Assembly: GCF_021352225.1 (NCBI RefSeq)
Contig: NZ_JAAUVI010000014.1
Span: forward strand, 1-64,000
Direction of reading: 5' to 3'
Origin: Methylobacterium sp. C25
Lineage (GTDB): Bacteria; Pseudomonadota; Alphaproteobacteria; Rhizobiales; Beijerinckiaceae
Length of the DNA stretch: 64,000 nt
Numbering within the stretch: the stretch's first letter is position 1; every line of letters begins with the position of its first letter. The notes beneath the pieces were generated by a model. The model worked only from the letters and a program-made list of their open reading frames with translations. It did no database searches and was not told the origin of the DNA. The translations under genes and the position numbers were made by a program. Below are positions 58,364 through 64,000 of the stretch, one piece after another.

Positions 58364-58548
58364 TCAGACACCAATCCTAACTCGGAAGTGCTCGATAAAC
58401 CGCAGGCCATCCCATAGTTCGACGACGTTGCTGCCGCCGGCGGCTTGAGCCAGGGCCATTGCCTCATCATCATCACGAGCAGTGATTTCGCGAACTTCAA
58501 GAACCGTCTCGTCAGGTCGCGAACTACGTTCGGTAGCCCGGCGCTTCA
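58364..58548 (-). pseudogene. Remnant of a small hypothetical gene
   Basis: The minus-strand frame reads VREITARDDDEAMALAQAAGG then NVVELWDGLRFIEHFRV and stops at 58364. This pattern is typical of short hypothetical proteins in this group, but no start codon precedes it after the upstream stop at about 58549, so the 5' end seems lost. The rest of 58244-58777 has no supportable gene. Confidence 0.4.
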
Positions 58549-58843
58549 GTCAGGGGTTGGGGGCCATCCCACATGAATTCGCTGCTCTCCCATCAGGCAG
58601 GAGCACAGTCGTGTCTCTCAGTCGCCGAAGCCCAAGGTTCCTGTACAGCGATGCGAATAGGCTGCGCCTCCAAAGCAGCGCTAGCAACCCCCGGTAACGC
58701 TCACGTGATCGCAGTGTGATTTCGCCGTTTAGATCGGAAGCCGTCGCACGGGCGGTAAAGGCTTGTGGAGGACTAAAATCTTTTTTGAACATCTGTTGGC
58801 GCGGTCGGTTCTTCCGACATCCCCGAACAAAGGAAAACGCAAT

Positions 58844-59137
58844 ATGCGCCTCACGACAATCGCGCTTGCCTCGACGCTCGCCCTCTCGCTGAGCGGAGCC
58901 GCCTGGGCTCAAGCCTCGGCGGGCAGCAACAACAGCATGGGCAAGACCAATAGCCAGGAAGGCACCGTCAACAATCCCGGTAGCGTGAACGGCAAGAGCG
59001 AGGCCGGCTCGTCCTCGACCGGTTCCATGGAAAAGGGCTCCGGTAAGATGATGAAGGGCGACGCGATGAAGAGCGGAGCCGGCATGCAGAAGGGCGGCCA
59101 GACTGGCGGTCCTGCGGAACCGACCCCCGGCCGCTAA
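58844..59137 (+). CDS. Small exported Gly/Ser/Asn/Lys-rich protein (copy 1)
   Basis: A 97-residue protein with a signal peptide (1-22, ending AAWAQA). The mature part is low-complexity and hydrophilic: GSNNSMGKTNSQEGTVNNPG, SSSTGSMEKGSGKMMKGDAM, ending in a proline-rich tail. The predicted mature chain is disordered. No family function is known to me. ATG 58844 follows AAAGGAAAAC. It is a paralogue of the gene at 63630. Confidence 0.8.
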   Translation: MRLTTIALASTLALSLSGAAWAQASAGSNNSMGKTNSQEGTVNNPGSVNGKSEAGSSSTGSMEKGSGKMMKGDAMKSGAGMQKGGQTGGPAEPTPGR

Positions 59138-59157
59138 TCCAAAGCTACGCTAAGGAG

Positions 59158-59181
59158 AACCGGGCTTCGGCCCGGTTTTTC
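59158..59181 (+). terminator. Rho-independent terminator after small secreted gene, copy 1
   Basis: AACCGGGC (59158-59165) and GCCCGGTT (59170-59177) form an 8-base stem with a 4-base loop followed by a T-run. It is an ideal intrinsic terminator, conserved in the second copy. Confidence 0.9.
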
Positions 59182-59400
59182 TGTACCTGCCACACTTGTG
59201 GCGAGACGATGGTTTTTCCCCGGAAGCATGTTTGATTGACGTTTGTTTAGCGCCAGGCCGCCGGGTGAGTTTGCGACCGAATTCCGTATAACCGCCAAAA
59301 ACAAACCCACCGCGACGATCCGGCTGGCAGGAGTGTGCATTGGGGGTCCAATGCTCATTGATGTCTAGCGGATCACCGCAGCGAAGGAAGTAGCAGCCAA

Positions 59401-59655
59401 GACACAACAAAGCCCGCTACGGGAGCGGTCCGCAGCGGGTTCTGAAGTCAGGCGGAGCAGCACGCACACACCCGAGATCCGGCAACCTGGAACCCTAGCG
59501 ATTGTTCAGACACAACAAAGGCCGCCCATGTAAGCCAACGGAGCGGCCTTTGAAGCCGGACCCTAAAGGAGAAACGAGCCCAGGCCCGATGAACCGAGGG
59601 CGCCGCTGAATGTTCAGCGCAAAAAGAAACCCGCCGCGGCAAGCCGGGGCGGGTC
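59401..59655. repeat. Cluster of hairpins with a GACACAACAAAG repeat
   Basis: The direct repeat GACACAACAAAG occurs at 59401-59412 and 59509-59520, each directly before an inverted repeat (CCCGCT/AGCGGG at 59413-59439; GGCCGC/GCGGCC at 59520-59548). A tight GCTGAA-TG-TTCAGC hairpin follows at 59605-59618 and CCCGCC/GGCGGG at 59630-59653. The whole 548-base gap (59182-59729) contains no supportable coding region. Structured RNA, stacked terminators or REP-type elements are possible. Confidence 0.55.
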
Positions 59656-59729
59656 GGAGGGGTGAACGCGCTTGGGGGCTGAATACGTTCTGAGACGTAT
59701 ACGCGTGAGAACGGCTAAGGTTTCAGCGC

Positions 59730-60074
59730 TCAATCCCTTTTCCGCTTCAAGGCGCTGAGGAAGCGCTTCACGCCTTTTTCATCGCCCCGCTGACCCTCCG
59801 CGACGGGCGCCTCGACCTGGATAGGGTCGTCAACCGACTGGTCCGCGTCATTCTCTGCGTCAGGTTCACGAGCCAATTCGTGTAGGACTTGCTCAAGGAT
59901 AGGTGGCCAGGCCTCGCCGCGGTCGTGAAACAGCCTCGCAGCCTTCGCCAAGGCGTGAACCTGCTCGTCGGTGACCCCGCGTCCCATCATATGGGCATGC
60001 AGGATTGCATTGGAGAGCGAGGTCGTGAGATCCGCGACCTCATCCATTCGGTTTGAGGTTGGCTCGGAGGTCAT
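59730..60074 (-). CDS. Hypothetical protein
   Basis: A 114-residue frame. The N-terminal 70 residues (MDEVADLTTSLSNAILHAHMM, VTDEQVHALAKAARLFHDRGEAWPPILEQVLHELA) form helical, well-composed protein. The C-terminal part is acidic then basic. Start ATG 60074 or 60047. No family is recognised. Confidence 0.6.
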   Translation of the reverse strand: MTSEPTSNRMDEVADLTTSLSNAILHAHMMGRGVTDEQVHALAKAARLFHDRGEAWPPILEQVLHELAREPDAENDADQSVDDPIQVEAPVAEGQRGDEKGVKRFLSALKRKRD

Positions 60075-60125
60075 GGCTGCTTCAAAGATCCCTAAGACGT
60101 TCTTACGCGCCCGCAGGTGATCACT

Positions 60126-60281
60126 ATGGATATGAAACGCTTAACCCTTTGCGCTGTTGCGGCTGTTGGCTGCATCACCGGGCCGGCGCTAGCCGAATGC
60201 AGCGGGCTAGCTGGGCCAGTTACCGAAACATCCGAGAACTCAGCGGCTCATCACTCTGGCAACAGTTTGCTTGAGCTTTGA
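60126..60281 (+). CDS. Small exported peptide, possible
   Basis: A 51-codon frame from ATG 60126 (or 60132): MKRLTLCAVAAVGCITGPALA then a short Ser/Gly tail. The first 23 residues are a good signal peptide with a cysteine in a possible lipobox-like context. It overlaps the end of the DUF1206 gene antisense by 42 bases. Too short for family assignment. Confidence 0.4.
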   Translation: MDMKRLTLCAVAAVGCITGPALAECSGLAGPVTETSENSAAHHSGNSLLEL

Positions 60282-61094
60282 CGTGGCTTCTTCCGCATCA
60301 GGTGCATCGATGTGGCGATAGCGAGCCTGCACTAGCCCAAACACCCCGAAGGCAAAAAGTCCCGCAGCCGTCACGGCCAGCAGGACCCAGCCGTAGGGTT
60401 GCTCACGCAGCACCTGCAGGGCACCGGCAAGGCCTTTCACTTCAGCAGAGCTGCTATGCACAGCGGCAAGGATCAGAAAGGCGCCGACCAAGCCAAAGAC
60501 CACACCACGAGCAGCAAACCCCAGCCGGCCCACAGCTACAGCCCACCTACGAACTTCCGCGGGCAAAGAAAGCCTCTCGAGCACATCACCCTTCCAGCCC
60601 TTGCGGAGGAAAGCCACGCCGACACCAATGACGACCAAGCCAATCAGTCCGGTCAGCCACTGCCCAAGGGGTTTGCTCAATAGCCACGCCGTCCAATCTT
60701 GGATCGCGTTATCATCGCCGCTCTCGCCTCGTTTGCCGAGTGCGAGCTGAGCTGCCGTTAGAGCCAAGCCGCCATAGACGATGCCGCCCATGATATGACC
60801 CGCGCGTTGTGCCAAAGCCGTGGCCGAGCTTCCACAACGATCGGCATCCGTGGCGCCTTCAATAATGCGCCAGAGGGCAAAGCCGACAAGGCCAACTGCG
60901 ATGAGCCCAAGCCAGAGACGTCCATAGGGCTGATCGAGAAGGGCAGCCAACGCACTCTTGTTGCCGCCCGCCTGCCCACCTGCTCCGACCGCTGCGAGAA
61001 CGGCTAAGCCGCCGACGAGGCAATAGACGACACCTCGCGCTCCGTAGCCAGCGCGTGCCAGCATCTCGAGGGTGCGTCGCTCAAGACGGAACAT
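60240..61094 (-). CDS. DUF1206 membrane protein
   Basis: A 284-residue protein from ATG 61094 with six hydrophobic helices in three repeats, each beginning with an ARxGYGARGVVYCLVGG-like motif (residues 14-30, about 95-110, 185-205). That triple repeat defines DUF1206. The function is unknown. A small hypothetical gene lies upstream on the same strand. Confidence 0.87.
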   Translation of the reverse strand: MFRLERRTLEMLARAGYGARGVVYCLVGGLAVLAAVGAGGQAGGNKSALAALLDQPYGRLWLGLIAVGLVGFALWRIIEGATDADRCGSSATALAQRAGHIMGGIVYGGLALTAAQLALGKRGESGDDNAIQDWTAWLLSKPLGQWLTGLIGLVVIGVGVAFLRKGWKGDVLERLSLPAEVRRWAVAVGRLGFAARGVVFGLVGAFLILAAVHSSSAEVKGLAGALQVLREQPYGWVLLAVTAAGLFAFGVFGLVQARYRHIDAPDAEEATSKLKQTVARVMSR

Positions 61095-61135
61095 GGCAGT
61101 ACTCGGAACCGATAGCCTGACGCCAATGAGAACGA

Positions 61136-61339
61136 CTAGCCGCGAGGGACGTTCCGGCACCGCGTTGGGCCCAACCTTGGCCCGGCGCTGTCCTGATCGC
61201 TGAGGCTCCGCCCGAGTGCTCGTACACGCTCGGGCGATAGCCCACTCTGGCCGAGGACCAGCACCGCCATGGTCTGCACGAGCACGCGCTGAGCCGACGC
61301 CTCGGCAAACCGCTCCACTGTTTCCTGATTGATTCCCAT
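61136..61339 (-). CDS. Small hypothetical protein
   Basis: About 67 residues from ATG 61339: GINQETVERFAEASAQRVLVQ and VLVLGQSGLSPERVRALGRSL form plausible helices, then an unstructured end. No family is recognised. It may be co-transcribed with the DUF1206 gene 42 bases downstream. The region 61340-61884 contains no supportable gene, only weak frames and the palindrome at 61843. Confidence 0.45.
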   Translation of the reverse strand: MGINQETVERFAEASAQRVLVQTMAVLVLGQSGLSPERVRALGRSLSDQDSAGPRLGPTRCRNVPRG

Positions 61340-61842
61340 CAGCACCACCTACCCTTGGGCGTGGCCATGCCCGATCCAGCCTCACCCTGGCAACCGCCCC
61401 GGATCATCCGGGCTTTTCGTCCGTTGCTCACCGGCCCTCGAAGAGTCAGGATTGCCACGATGCCGAACCGCTTGGCCCAGACCGAATCGACGCTCGCCAC
61501 CCCCGACCGCCTGTGGCGGCCCGAGATCAAGCGGCACTTTGGACCCGATGGCGTGCTGCTCCACGGTTTCGGTCATGACGCAAATGGGTCGTAAGGCACG
61601 GAACTTCGATCGACGCACGAGGCCCGCCAGCGCGCGATCGTCGAATGGCGGCACGAGCGACGTTCTTAGTCGTGCGTCTTCGTCTCGGCCCTACCGACTA
61701 TTTAGGGCGACGAGCGACCTGTCACCGTTGATGGGAATAGCTTCAGGAATCGAGAACTTGCAATCCTCACACTCGCGTAGGGAATGGCCGGATGGTTGTG
61801 AAAAGTATTTTTTCGGCGCATGGGCTTTTCATGGGGAAGTGC

Positions 61843-61858
61843 AAGCTCATCTGAGCTT
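61843..61858. promoter_or_regulatory. Palindrome upstream of MucR-like gene
   Basis: AAGCTCA-TC-TGAGCTT, perfect 7-base arms with a 2-base centre, 26 bases upstream of the MucR-like start and inside an AT-rich leader. MucR-type proteins usually repress their own promoters, so this is a candidate autoregulatory site. Confidence 0.5.
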
Positions 61859-61884
61859 CTAGTTAAACTGACGGACAGTCTAAA

Positions 61885-62379
61885 ATGACAGACATTACGA
61901 CCGCACAGGCCACTGACGCTGTTTCGCTCGCGGCCAACATCGTTGCGGCATACATTTCGAACAACTCGCTTCCGGCTGGCGATCTGCCCGCGATGCTCGT
62001 GAACGTACACCGGGCAGTGGCTGCAGCGGCAGGGAGCGGCGCGACTGACTCTGTGGCCGCGGCACAGCCGGACGAGGTCGAGAAGCCGTCTTCGGCTCAG
62101 GTCCGCAAGTCGATCACGCCCGACGCGATCATCAGCTTCATTGACGGCAAGGCCTACAAGACCATGAAGCGCCATCTCGGCACGCACGGGCTCGATCCGC
62201 ATTCCTACCGCCAGCGCTACGGCCTGCCGAGCGACTATCCGATGGTCGCCCCGAATTATGCCGCCCAGCGCTCCGCGCTCGCCAAGTCGATCGGCCTCGG
62301 CCGTCCGGGCGGCCGTCTTCCGGAGGAAGAAGCTGTTGCCGAGGAGCCCAAGGGGCGCGGTCGGCGTAAAGCTGCTTGA
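61885..62379 (+). CDS. MucR/Ros family transcriptional regulator lacking the first zinc cysteine
   Basis: A 164-residue protein. The N-terminal oligomerisation segment is VSLAANIVAAYISNNSLPAGDLPAMLVNVHRAV. The C-terminal Ros-type domain runs from about 78 with SIGLGRPGG-type end and the hallmark LPSDYPMVAPNYAAQRSALAKSIGLG. In typical MucR the zinc site starts with Cys in xxCLEDGKxxKxLKRHLxxxH. Here it reads ISFIDGKAYKTMKRHLGTHGL, so the cysteine is replaced while the Asp and both histidines remain. Zinc-free Ros homologues are known in rhizobia. Confidence 0.9.
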   Translation: MTDITTAQATDAVSLAANIVAAYISNNSLPAGDLPAMLVNVHRAVAAAAGSGATDSVAAAQPDEVEKPSSAQVRKSITPDAIISFIDGKAYKTMKRHLGTHGLDPHSYRQRYGLPSDYPMVAPNYAAQRSALAKSIGLGRPGGRLPEEEAVAEEPKGRGRRKAA

Positions 62380-62643
62380 GGCAAATCTAGAAGGTCGCCC
62401 CGGCTGGGCGGACCAGGCTGGCCAATCTTCGCTCGCAGCGAGCTAAAGCGACGCTGTCCTGCGGTAGGCGGCAAGCCAGCGTCGGCGAATGGCGTCCCGA
62501 GATCTCGACAGTATCTCCGCGATGCTATCGACGCCCTCCGCCACCTCAGCCGAAGTGCTTTGTCTCGGGCAAGCCGATCACGTAGGGAGCGCGGCAGCCC
62601 TGTTTCTGGCCATGCGATCGACGGTCAAGCTGTTCGCCGGCCA

Positions 62644-62877
62644 TCAATCCCAATGCTGGCTGTCGAGTGAGCAGGCACCCTGCATGTGAGCCTCGATCGC
62701 AGTCATCACCGCGTCGAGCGTGAGGTGTCGATGCGAGATGCCCTCCAGTTTGCTGGTTGGCTCAGGCTCGATCTCAAACCCGCTTTCGCGCTTCACGCTC
62801 CCGAGGTTTCGGCCAAGCCGGTCCTTGAGGCTCCAGGCATTTCCCTGGGATCCGATCGGCGTGAGAACCACGTCCAT
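62644..62877 (-). CDS. Small conserved-looking hypothetical protein
   Basis: A 77-residue protein. WSLKDRLGRNLGSVKRE and FEIEPEPTSKLEGISHRHLTLDAVMTAIEAHM have natural composition and a mixed beta/alpha pattern. No family name can be given. The flanking spans 62380-62643 and 62878-63223 contain no supportable gene, except the hairpin at 62966. Confidence 0.6.
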   Translation of the reverse strand: MDVVLTPIGSQGNAWSLKDRLGRNLGSVKRESGFEIEPEPTSKLEGISHRHLTLDAVMTAIEAHMQGACSLDSQHWD

Positions 62878-62965
62878 AATTTGGGGTGCTCCAACGCAAG
62901 ATTAAGTCATTTGTCCTGCGTTCAAAACGATGCCTAATTTCCGGCAAGCCGGACAGTCTGCTTGT

Positions 62966-62983
62966 GAACAAGCCTGCTTGTTC
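62966..62983. repeat. Perfect inverted repeat of unknown role
   Basis: GAACAAG (62966-62972), CCTG, CTTGTTC (62977-62983). An 18-base perfect stem-loop in a gene-free region. No T-run follows. It may be an operator or a DNA structural element. Confidence 0.45.
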
Positions 62984-63223
62984 GCGGGTCCACGAGCATG
63001 GGACCGCGTTCTCTTCCGCCGCCTTACCGTCCGTCTCGCGCTCAGAGGTAGACCGGCTTGATCGCGGCATAGGATTAGGCGACCGGCCGACGGATGACCT
63101 AGAGCGGCACATTGGCGCCCCAATCGCGGCCCCGCCGCCCGATCTGATCGCGGGCTGGCGAGGCGCGTCCGATGTTCGCAGCGGACCGGGGCAATGATGA
63201 TCCGCTACGGCGCTACGCGCGTC

Positions 63224-63406
63224 CTATAGTTGCTCCGACAGGTTGGCGTTCGCCGCTACGAGCGGTCCGTCGTCGAGGTCGTTCGGCGGGTCGCCGGGCG
63301 CCTCCTCACCTTCCGGCCTGGGCTGATCATCGACCGGTTCGCGGCCTTTGTCGGCCGGCTCCTGGATCGGCTCTTTATTGTCGGTACCGTCGGGAAGATT
63401 GAACAT
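63224..63406 (-). CDS. Small acidic hypothetical protein
   Basis: A 60-residue product from ATG 63406 with GGAGAG 4-5 bases upstream. It is rich in D, E and P (PDGTDNKEPIQEPADKGREP, EGEEAPGDPPNDLDDG), so probably disordered. No family is recognised. Upstream in-frame sequence does not look coding. Confidence 0.5.
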   Translation of the reverse strand: MFNLPDGTDNKEPIQEPADKGREPVDDQPRPEGEEAPGDPPNDLDDGPLVAANANLSEQL

Positions 63407-63629
63407 CAGGCTCTCCGGTTCGTAGGACAACTCCGCGCGAGCCGAAAATGTGCCGTCGCTTGTCAGGGTATGGACGCCCTCATGGCCCGCCGCGACAAAG
63501 CCGCCGGCATCGAGGTCGTGAAGGTCGAGGTGCAGGCGCTGACACGAACGTTGGAGGGCTCGGAATCTTTTTGAACATCTGTTGGCGCAGTCGGTTCTCC
63601 CGACATCCCCGAACAATGGAGAACGCAAT

Positions 63630-63923
63630 ATGCGCCTCACGACAATCGCGCTTGCTTCGACGCTTGCTCTTTCACTGACTGGATCTGCCTGGGCTCAAGC
63701 CTCGGCTGGCAGCAACAACGGCATGGGCAAGACCAACAGCCAGGAAGGCACCGTCAACAATCCCGGCAGCGTAAACGGCAAAAGCGAAGTCGGATCGTCC
63801 TCGACCGGCTCCATGGAAAAGGGCTCCGGCAAGATGATGAAAGGCGACGCGATGGAGAAGGGCGGCGCCATGAGGAAGACAGGTCAGGAGCCTTCGCCGG
63901 CCAACCCGACCCCGAACCGCTGA
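63630..63923 (+). CDS. Small exported Gly/Ser/Asn/Lys-rich protein (copy 2)
   Basis: A 97-residue paralogue of the 58844 gene. The signal peptide and the GKTNSQEGTVNNPGSVNGKSE and SSSTGSMEKGSGKMMKGDAM cores are nearly identical. The C-terminal third differs (EKGGAMRKTGQEPSPANPTPNR-like). Synonymous and non-synonymous changes both occur, so both copies have been kept for some time. Confidence 0.8.
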   Translation: MRLTTIALASTLALSLTGSAWAQASAGSNNGMGKTNSQEGTVNNPGSVNGKSEVGSSSTGSMEKGSGKMMKGDAMEKGGAMRKTGQEPSPANPTPNR

Positions 63924-63943
63924 CAGCGACCTGCGCTTAAGAG

Positions 63944-63966
63944 AACCGGGCTTCGGCCCGGTTTTT
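63944..63966 (+). terminator. Rho-independent terminator after small secreted gene, copy 2
   Basis: AACCGGGC stem with its complement and a following T-run, identical in form to the terminator at 59158. Confidence 0.9.
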
Positions 63967-64000
63967 CTTTGCCTGCCACACTCATGGCGAAACGATGGCT

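Larger units (their letters stand above)
58778..59212 (+). repeat. Duplicated block, copy 1 (leader, small secreted gene, terminator)
   Basis: The sequence from ATCTTTTTTGAACATCTG through the coding region, the terminator and a short trailing stretch is repeated at 63564-64000 with scattered substitutions. The leader contains a conserved mini-hairpin GTCGG-TTCTT-CCGAC (58804-58818). Confidence 0.85.
63564..64000 (+). repeat. Duplicated block, copy 2 (runs to the window end)
   Basis: Second copy of the block at 58778-59212, including leader, mini-hairpin GTCGG/CCGAC, gene, terminator and the trailing CCTGCCACAC stretch. The two copies are 4.8 kb apart in the same orientation. Confidence 0.85.

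Noticed and set aside
61355..61594. 79-codon plus-strand frame upstream of the MucR-like gene
   Set aside because: Proline/arginine-rich, no ribosome site, no family; probably chance.
62489..62689. 66-codon plus-strand frame overlapping the small minus-strand gene at 62644
   Set aside because: Weak composition and overlap with a better candidate.
1..64000. CRISPR arrays, rRNA genes, complete IS elements, replication origin
   Set aside because: No regularly spaced repeats, rRNA sequence, transposase or iteron cluster was seen on reading the window.

Overview
The window looks like a high-GC chromosome segment from an alphaproteobacterium of the order Hyphomicrobiales, most likely Methylobacterium or a close relative. 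This is an inference from several features together: a MucR/Ros-type regulator, EcfG-type general-stress sigma factors, a complete alphaproteobacterial sox operon, a SoxYZ-like carrier cluster of the kind found beside methanol/PQQ dehydrogenases, small DUF6894 proteins, and pervasive start/stop overlaps. No 16S rRNA or species marker is present.

Positions 1-34.2 kb form an inorganic-sulfur and metalloid region. It opens with the 3' end of a sulfite-oxidase-type molybdoenzyme. A LysR/anti-sigma/ECF-sigma/DUF202 operon follows, divergent from a DUF305 protein and a YVTN beta-propeller. Next is an arsenic locus: arsH divergent from arsR-arsC-acr3. A sulfide/persulfide module (9-13 kb) comprises PmpA/PmpB-type YeeE transporters, a BigR-like ArsR, an MBL-fold hydrolase, a peroxiredoxin, a DUF442-SQR fusion and a DsrE protein. 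A sox operon (13-21 kb, minus strand: soxC-D-X-Y-Z-A-K-B plus two DsrE proteins and a heme-binding-like protein) is divergent from soxR-soxH. A second periplasmic module (22-28.4 kb) has a SoxT-like transporter, a Crp/Fnr regulator, a secreted pentapeptide-repeat protein, a fused SoxYZ carrier, a rhodanese-like protein, a thioredoxin and CcdA. It carries two matching GTGAC-N4-GTCAC operators.

At 28.5-34.3 kb the sequence looks accessory: an ArsR-rhodanese regulator with a divergent methyltransferase, a broken nucleoside phosphorylase, an EcfG-like sigma, a second arsenic-type ArsR, and a tyrosine integrase beside tRNA-Phe. This looks like one edge of an integrated island lying to the left of the tRNA. 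To the right are the core genes yacG and maf and a tRNA-Gly. Abutting that tRNA is a chimeric ORF in which a PAS histidine kinase is cut inside its ATPase domain and joined to the C-terminus of another tyrosine recombinase.

Positions 37.5-44 kb hold a stress-signalling block. It is an RsbR-RsbS-RsbT stressosome set, an RsbX-type phosphatase and a hybrid histidine kinase carrying its own RsbT-like ATPase domain, followed by a transglutaminase-like protein and a second EcfG-like sigma. Both EcfG-like sigmas carry an N-terminal segment resembling the anti-sigma factor NepR, the most unusual architecture in the window.

Positions 44-57.4 kb carry metabolic and repair genes: a dihydrolipoamide-dehydrogenase-like protein, an alpha/beta hydrolase, a catalase-family protein, AraC, EamA, a zinc alcohol dehydrogenase, and an operon of DUF3617, HDAC-like protein, AlkA, Ada and a 2OG-Fe(II) oxygenase. 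The last 6.6 kb is gene-poor, with small hypothetical proteins, a DUF1206 membrane protein, a MucR-like regulator lacking a zinc-ligand cysteine, a cluster of hairpins, and two diverged copies of a small secreted protein together with its leader and terminator.
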